From Priapulus caudatus (taxonomy: Eukaryota; Priapulida; Priapulimorpha; Priapulimorphida; Priapulidae): 62,030 bases of DNA. The stretch spans positions 645,619-707,648 of the forward strand of contig NW_014577106.1 in the NCBI RefSeq assembly GCF_000485595.1. Reading direction: 5' to 3'. Both the position numbers and the translations under genes were made by a program. Position 1 is the first letter of the stretch. Every line of letters begins with the position of its first letter. Below, piece by piece: positions 22,667 to 31,000 of the stretch. The notes below the pieces were generated by a model. That model made no database searches. It was given only the letters and a program-made list of their open reading frames with translations, and was not told the origin of the DNA.

Positions 22667-25416
22667 TATATACATATATATATACAGTGTTTCCCCTGGC
22701 CAAAAAGGTCTGTGAGGTGGTAAAATTTTCTTGGTGTGTTTGCGCATTGCAAGGTCCTAGCAAAGCAAGCAGCGCAGGTGCTCGCCCAGCTAGGGGGGTC
22801 CAGGGGCATGCCCACCAACAATTATTTGTAAAAATGGTGCAATTTGGTGCATTCTACGCTATTTTGATGCATTATCAGCACTGTTCTATGGAAGAACAAT
22901 GATTTTCGTCAGAGAGGCGGTGTTTTGGACAAATTTCTGTGCGGCGGCTGAGAATTTGAGCGAGGCGGCCCGCCTCGCTCGTGTCAATGCAGGGGAAACA
23001 CTATATATAAACATTTGTAAGTACACTATTTAAAAGGAACTAATTTTAGTTTTGATACAGCAATTCACACCACGTAAAAAGTTCGTTTTCCTTATAAATT
23101 TATACACATCAACAATCTGACACGAAAAAACTAATGTACAAACTTCACTCATCTAAACAAGTCATACAAGCAGCACCTTAGAGTTCGATTCTCTGGGTAG
23201 CATTGATGCTAGCACAGCCTGACAGTGCTGCGCCTCATCGGCCATGACATGAATCACAGATGCGGGTCCGCCCCTCGCTCCAAACACATCCAGATCATTA
23301 ATCGACTCCAACGCAGCCTGCATTTACAAGAATCGTGTTAAAGCACCACGTGCTATTTGGTGGGTCACTATGGCAACTACAGCTCATGCAAAAAGGAGAG
23401 GACATAGATTCTAACCTTATGTGACTACAGTAGTGTTAATGTGTCCGAGAAGAGTTGCATACACCAAGCCTAAGGTATGCATCTACAACATACCAAAAGT
23501 TGATAATACCTATTAGTGTTATCAGAAGAATTTATAGAAGTGCTATCAGCTCTTGAAAATATGTATTGCTTAGTGCATGAACACAATAATTTACCAATAG
23601 TCTCAAGCATACCTTTGCCATCCCTATTGAGCTCGCATTCAGCTCAGGTAGTCCATGATTTGTCTTATCACCACGTTCCCAAATACCATAATCTGGGATA
23701 CGATAGGCAGCCTCGATGTAAAATACCAAATTCTGAATAAATGAAACCTCATCCAGAGTGAATATGATCTGAAGCCCTATGGGATGAAAATATAAATAAC
23801 ATGCATGAAAAACTCTCAATGGCTAGTATAGTTATATAAACTAACCTATATTCTCGAATGATCTACGTTAAGATTAGCAATATTATGCTCAGACAATCCA
23901 CATTGTTATAATTATATTCTTACAGATATAGGTGTTACAGTCAACATCATGTATTTTCATGGTTGATGTGTTGGGTTTGCAAAACATCATTGCATACCAG
24001 GTCCAGTACTTTAATTATATTTTTGTAACACCTCACTAATACTACTCATATCCTATTTTCAGCTTTGATAAGTCAATCATATAAGTTCACATCATTGTAA
24101 ACAAAGAAAAGAGTAAAAACACTAGCTTGAAAATATTTCCCTTCAACATTTTCTTCCTGAATTTAGATTTTTAGCTAAACTTGCAAAGTCCAAGGAACAC
24201 ATTCGAAATGATTCAGACTGCCACACTACCTGAAGCGGTCATCTGTGACAGTTGCAGCAGGTAGAGGGAAGTGGCGTCAATCTGCAGGTGGCCCCACTCC
24301 CCGTCACCGACGACAGTTTTGTAGTCGGCGCTCGAGTACTTCGCGTGCAGCGCATCTCGCGGACTCTGGCTGTACTTGAACTTCTCCAGTTTCTCCACCT
24401 GATTCATCATGCACATCAGAAGGCCGCGCATGATCTTAACGACGCTCTGCACAGAAACATGACAAGAAGCTCCATGTTAGAACTGCAGCCAGAACTCGGG
24501 CCTGCTGTCAGTATCATAACACATTATTCTGACATCATAGGACACAGTCACTTTTGTCACAGATGATCTGGCCACCCCTCGCTACATATGTAGGCTGTCC
24601 ATGGTAAGACCAGCAATCTCACCTTAAAAATAAACCTAAGAATAGTGCTGTTGCTAATTAAGCTCCCATACATGTTCCAGTCGGAGCTAGAAGTAAAATA
24701 TTACCCTTTAGCTTCTCTCTATGGTTAATAACTAGAATGCAGTAAACAGCCATAATTATTGGTCACGCAGCACATGCAGTTTATCGGCTCCTAAAACAGT
24801 ATAATTAGTAAGGATGTAACGATTCACTGATGTATCGGTGAATCGCGATACAGCAAACATGTAAATGTACAAACATGTAAATATAATTTTCACTTGAAGA
24901 GTTAACATTATTATTTCACAAACGGTATGAAAACGTTATCATGACATACAATTTACAGCATCTCACTTTCTGTATGCGTACCGCGATACGTATCGTATTC
25001 GTATCGTGAACTGCGTATCGAGATACAAAGCTTATCGTGACCTTATAGTGTATCATTACATCTCTTATAGTTCGGTGTTGATGTAACCAGACATTTGATA
25101 CATGGGAAAATTTGTTGGAACGTTTAAAACATTGTATTAAAATTATTGTTATATTCACGTGTACAGTAATGTTTGTTGCACACATTTTTCTAGCCTTGCA
25201 TCCATTCTTATTAATACAATACAAACAATCAAATTAAGAATCAATGATGGTATTTACCTGGTCTAGTTCATAACCTTTAGCTCTATCTTCATCTAGGTCA
25301 GCATTTTTCTTGTAAGCCATAGCAAGCGACCAAATCGACATGGCCGCATAAACGTTATCCCGAACCCATGCATGAGGCTGATTTGGGGATGCAGGTAACA
25401 ATCCTGTCACTGGATG
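3511..25416 (-). CDS. PHKA: Phosphorylase b kinase regulatory subunit alpha (5' exon missing)
   Basis: This is the regulatory alpha subunit of phosphorylase kinase, the (alpha-beta-gamma-delta)4 enzyme that activates glycogen phosphorylase in the cytosol. I traced 28 coding exons whose GT-AG sites and phases join into one frame of 1,214 codons including the stop; human PHKA1 has about 1,223 residues. The N-terminal glucoamylase-like (GH15-type) region contains [30 protein letters not shown] and MWGQSLYIL. The C-terminal regulatory region contains [27 protein letters not shown] and [16 protein letters not shown], and the chain ends in CVIS, a CaaX farnesylation box as in vertebrate alpha subunits (CAMQ). 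The alpha-type C-terminus argues for PHKA over PHKB, and it is probably the single invertebrate co-orthologue of PHKA1/PHKA2. The short first coding exon (about 26 residues in human) was not found. Introns carry many transposons. Confidence 0.95.
4070..4273 (-). CDS. PHKA: PHKA visible exon 27
   Basis: Encodes [40 protein letters not shown] and [20 protein letters not shown]. It is among the most conserved parts of the C-terminal domain. Confidence 0.96.
4548..4601 (-). CDS. PHKA: PHKA visible exon 26 (short)
   Basis: 18 codons, [18 protein letters not shown], matching human CHGLSVEGFVLPSSTTRE. The flanking AG and GT sites are clear. Confidence 0.94.
4760..4933 (-). CDS. PHKA: PHKA visible exon 25
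   Basis: Encodes a Ser-rich lead ([16 protein letters not shown]), then [20 protein letters not shown] and WKVLEK. The [17 protein letters not shown] motif marks the start of the C-terminal regulatory domain in PHKA. Confidence 0.95.
5239..5324 (-). CDS. PHKA: PHKA visible exon 24 (variable)
   Basis: Encodes [20 protein letters not shown] and ends MRQVRDEIN before GTAAGT. It is an acidic low-conservation stretch. Placed by phase and by MRQV, matching human IKQV. Confidence 0.78.
5684..6325. mobile_element. MITE, TIR AGCCAGGCGCACAC, TSD TTA
   Basis: Left end AGCCAGGCGCACACGCACGC and right end GTGTGCGCCAGGCT form inverted termini. TTA sits immediately outside both (5681-5683, 6326-6328). The interior holds no transposase. 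The T-W-A duplication fits a PIF/Harbinger-type non-autonomous element. It lies in the PHKA intron upstream of the 5239-5324 exon. Confidence 0.8.
6473..6577 (-). CDS. PHKA: PHKA visible exon 23
   Basis: Encodes [20 protein letters not shown] then [15 protein letters not shown]. Human has [25 protein letters not shown]. Separated from the previous exon by a 3.5-kb intron full of repeats. Confidence 0.93.
7028..7524. mobile_element. MITE rich in GTCGC motifs, TSD TCA
   Basis: Inverted ends AGCCGGGCTTAGGTCGG and CCGACCTAAGTCCGGCT flank 497 bases. TCA lies directly outside each end (7025-7027, 7525-7527). The interior repeats GTCGC/GCGAC many times on both strands and is far richer in CpG than its surroundings. 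A subterminal stretch (about 7280-7340) resembles 33710-33760 in another element. Confidence 0.78.
7702..7801. repeat. Two-copy 50-bp tandem repeat
   Basis: A 50-base unit (starting near AAAAGATACTATTTCC) occurs twice head to tail with almost no differences. It lies inside the large PHKA intron. Confidence 0.92.
8038..8160. repeat. CA / CGCA microsatellite
   Basis: Mixed (CA)n and (CGCA)n runs. ORFs of His/Thr or Cys/Val read through it are low-complexity artefacts. The rest of the 6578-10102 PHKA intron outside 7028-8160 shows nothing I recognise. Confidence 0.95.
10103..10232 (-). CDS. PHKA: PHKA visible exon 22
   Basis: Encodes [20 protein letters not shown] then [27 protein letters not shown] inside the exon looks like a donor but the homologous sequence continues through it; the true donor is GTATAT after NCD. 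Confidence 0.93.
11068..11146 (-). CDS. PHKA: PHKA visible exon 21
   Basis: Encodes [20 protein letters not shown] and ends MLTQ, aligning with human APLPYEALTQLIDEASEGD...ILTQ. Confidence 0.9.
11543..11622 (-). CDS. PHKA: PHKA visible exon 20
   Basis: Encodes [26 protein letters not shown]. The [11 protein letters not shown] core matches human LTVGLPPEPREKTIS. Confidence 0.93.
12131..12208 (-). CDS. PHKA: PHKA visible exon 19
   Basis: Encodes [26 protein letters not shown], matching human [22 protein letters not shown]. 26 codons, phase 0. Confidence 0.9.
12625..12703 (-). CDS. PHKA: PHKA visible exon 18
   Basis: Encodes [26 protein letters not shown] in one short exon; human has KGPDWNT...VRELLTELYGK. 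Confidence 0.9.
13103..13227 (-). CDS. PHKA: PHKA visible exon 17
   Basis: Encodes [38 protein letters not shown]. It aligns with human LQEQADILYMLYTMKG. Donor GTAAGT after ACAAA. Confidence 0.92.
13226..13352. repeat. Intron 3'-end segment, copy 1 of a diverged direct duplication
   Basis: Starts exactly at the acceptor of the 13103-13227 exon and extends upstream into the intron. It shares TATCGAGCACGTCCA and AGAGAACGGCAA with 13903-14034. The copies differ by substitutions and small indels. Confidence 0.8.
13903..14034. repeat. Intron 3'-end segment, copy 2
   Basis: A diverged direct copy of 13226-13352 that also carries a CAG acceptor. No exon-like sequence follows it on the minus strand, so it is either a decoy acceptor or the relic of a lost exon duplication. 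Confidence 0.78.
14278..14504 (-). CDS. PHKA: PHKA visible exon 16 (Ser-rich linker)
   Basis: Encodes [20 protein letters not shown], an acidic run (DDDD), [20 protein letters not shown] and ends CLRTE. In the family this region is a phosphorylated, poorly conserved linker. RRRSS is a basophilic-kinase-type motif (inference). Confidence 0.82.
14711..14887 (-). CDS. PHKA: PHKA visible exon 15 (variable linker)
   Basis: Encodes [20 protein letters not shown], then a basic Ser/Arg-rich stretch with [19 protein letters not shown]. Sequence similarity is weak. The exon is placed by position, open frame, acceptor CTCAG, donor GTAAAA and phase. A longer open frame read through the donor to 14535 is intronic. 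Confidence 0.8.
15347..15438 (-). CDS. PHKA: PHKA visible exon 14
   Basis: Encodes [20 protein letters not shown] and [10 protein letters not shown], aligning with human LSEFLTTSCCTHLSFM. Phases fit both neighbours. Confidence 0.9.
15687..15762 (-). CDS. PHKA: PHKA visible exon 13
   Basis: Encodes [20 protein letters not shown] and VTGAR. Two AG acceptors are possible; only the upstream one (GCAG before ATTTAAAG) keeps phase with the preceding exon. Confidence 0.88.
16926..17079 (-). CDS. PHKA: PHKA visible exon 12
   Basis: Encodes [20 protein letters not shown] and [17 protein letters not shown]. It matches human [21 protein letters not shown] and QPTITFPISHSM. Confidence 0.93.
17339..17448 (-). 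CDS. PHKA: PHKA visible exon 11
   Basis: Encodes [37 protein letters not shown]. The SGRP...TSKLY pattern is diagnostic of the family. Confidence 0.94.
17765..17899 (-). CDS. PHKA: PHKA visible exon 10
   Basis: Encodes [20 protein letters not shown] and [20 protein letters not shown]. Its first ~11 bases and its acceptor sit inside a 117-bp direct duplication (17889-18122), so a second identical acceptor lies 117 bases upstream. Confidence 0.93.
17889..18122. repeat. 117-bp tandem duplication spanning a PHKA splice acceptor
   Basis: The unit beginning AAGAATTACAACTACATGC at 17889 repeats at 18006 with essentially no differences and ends near AACGAAAAGGTGTC. The first bases of the 17765-17899 exon and its 3' splice site are inside the unit. 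Confidence 0.95.
18249..18435 (-). CDS. PHKA: PHKA visible exon 9
   Basis: Encodes [45 protein letters not shown] and [10 protein letters not shown] hallmark PHK alpha segment. Confidence 0.94.
18701..18796 (-). CDS. PHKA: PHKA visible exon 8
   Basis: Encodes [20 protein letters not shown] then [12 protein letters not shown]. It aligns to human EALEAVLIK...LLPELYSVPPD; 32 codons, phase 0. Confidence 0.93.
19141..19263 (-). CDS. PHKA: PHKA visible exon 7
   Basis: Encodes [35 protein letters not shown] and ends GNLEQ. An earlier GT (after FRG) breaks the reading frame into the next exon, so the donor GTAAAC after GNLEQ was chosen. Confidence 0.92.
19805..20877. mobile_element. Inner hAT-like element, TSD GTACA
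   Basis: Inverted ends CAGCCCTCGACACTAAC and (T)TAAGCGTCAAGGCCTG are flanked by GTACA (19800-19804, 20878-20882). CAG...CTG termini fit hAT. Subterminal GGACAAGT motifs recur at both ends. It contains a segment (20128-20250) also present at 46378-46490, and a third small element at 20585-20723. No transposase ORF. Confidence 0.75.
20585..20723. mobile_element. AT-rich MITE with CAGGAGTGTA termini
   Basis: CAGGAGTGTATAATATAT at the left and ATATACACTCCTG at the right enclose an AT-rich core. It is the third level of the nested set. The right end plus following sequence is also found at about 47460-47540. Confidence 0.6.
21424..21477 (-). CDS. PHKA: PHKA visible exon 6 (short)
   Basis: An 18-codon exon, [18 protein letters not shown], flanked by CCAG and GTAGCA. 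It matches human GRYGCCRFLRDGYKTPKE. Confidence 0.93.
22396..22500 (-). CDS. PHKA: PHKA visible exon 5
   Basis: Encodes [20 protein letters not shown] followed by a [10 protein letters not shown] end, matching human [11 protein letters not shown]...KLQ. Exactly 35 codons, phase 0 at both ends. Confidence 0.93.
22617..22684. repeat. (TA)n microsatellite
   Basis: A TA/CATA run directly left of the 22685 element, consistent with that element having inserted in AT-rich DNA. Confidence 0.92.
22685..23003. mobile_element. hAT-like MITE, CAGTGTTTCCCC termini
   Basis: CAGTGTTTCCCCTG at the left mirrors CAGGGGAAACACTA at the right (last base mutated). Flanks TATATATA and TATATAAA fit an 8-bp duplication with one change, though the flank is low complexity. 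A reverse-oriented relative starts at 61426. Confidence 0.72.
23177..23317 (-). CDS. PHKA: PHKA visible exon 4
   Basis: Encodes [20 protein letters not shown] then [13 protein letters not shown] and MLPRESNSK. The frame is unbroken between acceptor AATGCAG and donor GTGCTG. Confidence 0.93.
23613..23776 (-). CDS. PHKA: PHKA visible exon 3
   Basis: Encodes [30 protein letters not shown] and [11 protein letters not shown]. It is almost identical to the animal PHKA consensus. Acceptor ATAG, donor GTATGC. Confidence 0.95.
24230..24446 (-). CDS. PHKA: PHKA visible exon 2
   Basis: Encodes [26 protein letters not shown] and [15 protein letters not shown], the best conserved stretch of the GH15-like domain. 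GC at third codon positions is high (about 56 of 72 codons), unlike neighbouring exons. Confidence 0.95.
24811..25062. mobile_element. MITE with ATCG-rich inverted ends
   Basis: AGGATGTAACGATTCACTGA at the left is the imperfect inverse of TATCATTACATCT at the right. GTATCG/CGATAC motifs recur throughout. No clear target duplication was found. Confidence 0.5.
25258..25416 (-). CDS. PHKA: PHKA visible exon 1 (GH15-like domain start)
   Basis: Reads [10 protein letters not shown], then [20 protein letters not shown], and ends ELDQ before GTAAAT. It corresponds to human PHKA1 from about residue 27. The acceptor TTTCAG lies just before the His codon, so one more upstream coding exon is required. 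Confidence 0.93.
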
Positions 25417-26149
25417 CTGAAAGAAATTCACACAATAACCAGTTTTGTGAATGTTTTTCCTACTGTTATGAGGTACAGAATAAGTCCATTTAACCTGATT
25501 TGTTCTGTGGTTCAACCTTTCTCTCTCCTCTATTAGTATAAGTCAGAGTTTGATATTCCAGTCGATTTAAACAACAGATTAGGTGGAAATGAGTTAAGTG
25601 ATGGAGGACAATAAGTTTTTACATTACTAGAGTATATCAAATGTGATAAAACCTTAGCATACTTGAACGAAAACAATTCTCAGTAGCAGTAACAATTGAC
25701 AAACAACAGGTGGTGGGGGAGGTAGCTATTGACTTCTCATACCTACCAATCCTTGAAAATAGGATTCAGTGACAAGCCGTCTACGTGTCCAGAGTAACAC
25801 TGTTCTCTTTTATAACTTGTTAAATACTATTCTACTTGTTAAACAAATTTCAACAATTTAGAAGAATTTGCTAAAAACAGCTAATATACTTTGAAATTAC
25901 ATTCCTCGATGAAAAGCTGCCATATATATTTTCGTATATACACTACCATTTCGTGATTGCAAAACAAAAATGTTGCAAAAATGCCACATTCACCAAAAAC
26001 AAGCCCTGTGAATTGATAAATATAGCTCCCAAAATGTAAATAAACCACCTGTTCCTTCAAAATTTACTTAATCGTGTGCAGGCAGCACAGCTCTACAGCA
26101 CCATCTGGATTCAGATTAGTGCATGCTCACTTGCCTGTAATATAATACG

Positions 26150-26389
26150 GCTCATAGGGTCCATGTCCCCCAGGGTACTGCCGGAACGTACCCTGGTCAC
26201 TTTTTGATATGGTTAGGGTTAGGATTAGGGTTAGGGTTAGTGTTCGGGTTCGGGTTCGGGTTAGGGCTAGGGAGTAGACGTAGGCGACTCCCTAGACTCG
26301 TTAGTGGAGTAGGCGAGGTACGGTCCGGCATATTAGATAGTACCAGGGTACGTTCCGGCAGTACCCCGGGGGACATAGACCCTATCAGC
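26150..26389. mobile_element. 240-bp MITE with 9-bp TSD and telomere-like core
   Basis: About 50-bp inverted ends (GCTCATAGGGTCCATGTCCC / GGGACATAGACCCTATCAGC) are flanked by a perfect 9-bp duplication TATAATACG (26141-26149, 26390-26398). Nine-bp duplications are typical of Mutator-like elements. The core is a TTAGGG/TTCGGG array at about 26212-26272. Confidence 0.85.
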
Positions 26390-27661
26390 TATAATACGTT
26401 ATGCAACAATGACATAAAACTGTTTTTTTAAATCTCATGGCAAAGTAGAACATTTAGAAAATACTAAACTTTAATCAAACTGACTTTCGTTAATAGAATT
26501 TGGCTTATTTACGTACTATTTTGTATTCCCACCTATATGTATTCCACAGATATATATACACAGAGAAGTCAGGAATCTGGAGTCGATCTGTGAATATTAC
26601 TCTGCACAAACGTGAGGGGGCTTTTCCTGATGTAAACATTGAAACTCAATGCAGCTTTTGTGTTGAGTTTATCTTGTCAAAATATTTTTATGCACAAAAT
26701 TCTTTCATAGAATACTACTTTGATTAGATACACAGACAGATTTCAGATGAAAGCAAACTCCGGTGTACATGCAGTATACTGCACAGGCACTTGGACCGTT
26801 TTAACAATAAAATTATTGTAAATAAACAAAAATTGTATTTACAACCAAAGTCTCAACGTTTATGCATTCTCTAATGACTAATATTCAATGTAAATGCCGT
26901 TTAAATGCTCCTACGTGACACACTAAATAGCGCACTAGTTAGCACCACTCAGACTCTCCACAAACTCATAAAAAGATAGAGCAGGTGGTAAAGCTGAGCA
27001 CCAAATTCACATAACGCTCGCTTCGTTTCACATCATCACAACAATAATACACAACCAACCACCTCTATATTCGCATCTATGTGTAGCCGAATGTTCACTT
27101 GTTCGAATTATCACTTTTACCATATGCTACAACATACTTTATCAAGAGATATCTAGTAAAATCTTGCAGAAAACTCCCACTCTATGGCAATGTAAATAGA
27201 AGCAAGTGCCTGTTTATTATTCGAAACTCCCTAACAACACTACTCGACTGTTTGGCCAACGAATATAGTCATGTGGGTGACGTCACCGACATTGCTGCGT
27301 AAATCATGCCAGCTTAATTGGCTTAGAAATGAGTAGCAGCGCTTGTCATGGAGCTCGGAAGCAGGGAGCGCTTGAACCCAGAGTGTAAGGCATTGTCATT
27401 TCTCATGTGTACACAAGCAGTTGCATGCTCCCATTTACATTGCCATCGAGTGGGAGTTTTCTGCAGGAATTTACTAGATTTCTATCATAACCTCATAAAG
27501 AGTAGTCGTCAAAGTCCAAGGGATTATATCGAAGATGGAAAGAGACAAAGTTGATAAAATAAAAAGATTAACACTGCGAATCATAGGAGATTTTTTTTTG
27601 TTGCAATTACCAGAGGGAGGAAGATAATTCCAATATGGAATGTCAAAAAAAAGAAGCTTAA

Positions 27662-28238
27662 AGGAACAGTAGCCTCTAGGTTCTAGGGTTATTTTCAGCT
27701 AATTTAGGTTATAATTGACATAAAAAGTTTCATGGTTCAATCACCATTAGAAATATTTTTTTTAAATGTTTTAAAACTAACGACTACAGTTGATTACAAC
27801 ACGACGTGGCGCCACTCAAACGCCACGATCTGATAAGTTGCACAAAACCACTTTCCAGCCAAGGGCTACAGACCGAGGGTGTTTCTTATTCATTTCATAT
27901 TTTAGCAAAAGGATTGTAATATCTTATAAACGACATATAGTTTCAGTTATAATATGGATAAATTTGCCCTAAAATGAATATCGTTCGGTTAAATAGCATT
28001 TAGGTATAAATATAATTGCACTTTTGTGATTAGCCCTCGGTCATTTACCTGCAAAATAAAAATGCAACTTTTTCAGGGTGGCAGCACGGTTGCGGGTTTC
28101 ATGGCGCCGTTCAAATTTCGTAGCGTTGATGTGTAAATAATTAATTAAGTATCTGGTGACAAATACATGTGGGTATAGACGATTTGTTATACAGTAAGTA
28201 CAGTTGTATGCAGTAAAATCCTAGAGGCTACTGTCCCT
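27662..28238. mobile_element. MITE flanked by TTAA
   Basis: Inverted ends AGGAACAGTAGCCTCTAGG and CCTAGAGGCTACTGTCCCT lie between two TTAA tetranucleotides (27658-27661, 28239-28242). This fits a TTAA-specific transposon (piggyBac-like or similar). The interior shares the ATTGCACTTTTGTGATTAG block with 1259-1620 and 21125-21230. Confidence 0.75.
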
Positions 28239-28761
28239 TTAACTTAAAGGGATCCTTTGAAAATGGGTAGATTATCTTCTATCCAAGTGTAAGGGTGATA
28301 ATTTGAAGGAGTGAACATTCAGCTATGCATAGATACACGAATGCGGGCGTTTGTTTGTATATTTTTGCAGTGTTAGTCTGAAATAAAGCGATCGTTGTGC
28401 GAATTTGGCGCTCAGCCTTTCTTCTGCTCTATCTTTCTGTAGACTAAAAATTGCGTGTTGCAGAAGAGCATCTGAACTACATTTATGGAAAACTCTTAAC
28501 GATAATAGGCAAGAGTAAATAGATTAATATCAAGACTGGAACTGGTAGTATACACATTTCGCGTTTATTTACTATCACTAACTAATCATTATACTGTATC
28601 TGTGTGTTCCAGGTAGCAGTCATCCTTTATGTTAAATAAACCAAGGAAGATGGTATCCATTTAATCACTATCAGTAGGCCTATCATATTGTATCAATCAT
28701 TTTATTATTGAAATGGTGCCTGTTGATATGAGTGACAATGCGTACGGCATCCCAGCGTATA

Positions 28762-29302
28762 GCTGATAGGGTCTATGTCCCCCAGGGTACTGCCAGAACG
28801 TACCCTGGTACTAAATACTATCTAAAAATTATATTATGCCGGACCGTACCTCGCCTACTCCACTAACGAGTCTAGGGAGGGGGGGTATACTTTGGCTGAT
28901 AGCGTCTATGTCCCCCGGCCCTGGGTACTGCGGAACGGTGCAAATCCACTTTAGGCACCTTAGGTATCACGAAGTGATGCACAGATTTCTGTGTATCATC
29001 AACTGATGCACAGATTTCTGTGTATCATCAACTGATGCACAGACTTTCCGTATATCAAGGAATGATGCAAAAACCCTAACCCTAAGTCATAAAGTATAAC
29101 CTTAGGCTTATGTATCACGAAGTGTGTTAGGGTTATGGCAAGGGTTTTTGCATCATTCCTTGATATACGGAAAGTCTGTGCATCAGTTGATGATACACAT
29201 AAATCTGTGCATCACTTCGTGATACCTAAGGTGCCTAAAGTGGATTTGCACCGTTCCGCAGTACCCAGGGCCGGGGGACATAGACCCTGTGGGCCTATCA
29301 GC
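28762..29302. mobile_element. Composite MITE, same family as 26150-26389
   Basis: Starts GCTGATAGGGTCTATGTCCC and ends with its inverse. The right part is a long hairpin: arms about 28900-29085 and 29130-29305 are near-perfect inverse copies containing TATCATCAACTGATGCACAG units, one arm with an extra copy. Flanks CAGCGTATA and CAAAGTATA match at 7 of 9 bases. Telomere-like CCCTAACCCTAAG lies at the hairpin tip. Confidence 0.7.
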
Positions 29303-30065
29303 CAAAGTATACGGGAGCTCCATTTCTAGTGATTAATTATCATAATCTGCACTTCTAACAGTTTCGTATAATAAAACTTTAATTTCAATTTGTTTAATAA
29401 TATTATTATTAATATTAATTATTTATGTCTTATTTGCTGTATGCTAACCTGGTGGCACAATATCGTGTTGTGCAGAAGGTGTTGATAATAATCAAGTCTC
29501 ACTCCCGAATTGCTTCTGCTTCTCATGATCGCGGTTTGTGATCTTGGCTGTCACAGAAATTCGTTTAGGGGTGAACAGAAGTACGTTATCGTGCCACAGA
29601 GATTGTTGAAAGTAACAAGTAACCTACTAACACACTGTTACTAACACTACGCCCATCTTGGACGGTTTCTGGTGACCTCTCGATGACTGTCTACGACCGG
29701 TCGCCAGTGGTGTACTGATTTATATAGAATGTACCCGGTAACTACTGAAGTTACGCGTAAAAAAGTTAAAACTAAAAAGACTTAATGAGCGGCTAAAACT
29801 GGTAAACATTTTAATATATAATTAATTTTAATATTATTATTTTATTATCCAGCAAATATATTATTTCATATATAATTGATATTTTTTACGAGTGAATATT
29901 TTGTAAAATTGCGTTGATTGCGTAGCTGTTGTGAATCACAAACTGACTTTCCCGTGACCATCGTTCCCATCATCATTACGTCGGAGTTTGTGAACTTCAA
30001 GTCGTGAAAGGTAACTAATTTACCCGAGGATCTTAATAAATGGTCGTGCCTTGCGTATCAAATGG

Positions 30066-30632
30066 TTTTTAGCTCATCTGACATAGTCAGATGCAGCTTG
30101 TAGAATCGCATGATCGTCCGTGCGAGCGTCCGTCCTTGCGTCCGTCAACAGTTGTGGCACAAATCTTAACCGCTCGACGTACGGTCACGATATTCGGGAC
30201 GTTGGGGGAATCGTCAAAACGAGTTGGGATGTCGAAGCTGGGGTCAAGGTCAAAGGTCAAGAGATGTAAAAGAAGGGCGAACATTCACTCCTTAACTTAA
30301 GGTATTAGGAGAAATGCGGAATTGCGGCACAAATCTAAACGGCTCGTGATAGTCGGTGTATAGGCATCATCGATCATGTAGGAAAAAGCCATCGACTGTG
30401 CCGAAATTGAGGTCACACATCAAAGGTCAATGGGCATAGGGCAGATTTTAGACATTTTCTGAGGACATGGTCTGATGAGTGATGGAGCGATTGAAAAACT
30501 TTTTTGTTTCAGCGGTGACTAGCATTTTTATGGCTTTATTGAAAGGACCATGAAATGTACCTTCTGCTGACATGCGAAGAGTAAAGTGTCGGATAACCTT
30601 CTGACCCTCAAGAGGAGGGTTAAACATGGATT
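30066..30632 (+). repeat. Dispersed repeat with TCATCTGAC hairpin end, copy 1
   Basis: Opens with TTTTTAGCTCATCTGAC and a hairpin (CATCTGAC...GTCAGATG), and ends near CCTCAAGAGGAGGGTTAAA. The same family lies inverted at 54956-55508. It contains AGGTCAAAGGTCA, a perfect direct repeat with 1-bp spacing, near 30248. No coding capacity. Confidence 0.82.
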
Positions 30633-30947
30633 TGTTTACTGTCTGTTAGAAAGAATTTGACTGCCGGGTTTGCTAGTAGGAATCTATACATGCCTGGATG
30701 TATGAGGCTACAATGTCACAGTGAAATTTCAAAAGCTAAATTTGGTTGAAGAATGTTATATGCTCCTTAAATCGTATAATTTCTATTTGGCATTCTGTAC
30801 TGTCAGTATGTTACATGTAAACGTATTGCCACTGCCAGTGCATGTGGTGGTGGTACTGTGTAGTTTTTGCCTGCGTTAATTGGTTACAGGTGACAGCTCT
30901 CTATTGCAGCCTGTAGCGCTTTCGTAGGTAAATGGATGAGTGCTTAC

Positions 30948-31000
30948 CTATTCTCGTCTTGCAAATAGTTGTTGCTACTACGTACGATGGGAGCTTCCAT
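30948..31000 (-). CDS. Possible first coding exon, unassigned
   Basis: An ATG followed by MEAPIVRSSNNYLQDEN and a strong GTAAGC donor. It is upstream of PHKA on the same strand, but its phase does not join directly to the exon at 25416, so an unseen intermediate exon would be needed. It could equally be chance. Confidence 0.15.

Noticed and set aside
25234-25515. Start of PHKA at the in-frame ATG upstream of 25416
   Set aside because: Residues before HPVTGLL do not match the family and a good TTTCAG acceptor sits at the homology boundary.
26212-26272. TTAGGG-like tract as a chromosome end
   Set aside because: Short, imperfect and inside a MITE bounded by a 9-bp target duplication.
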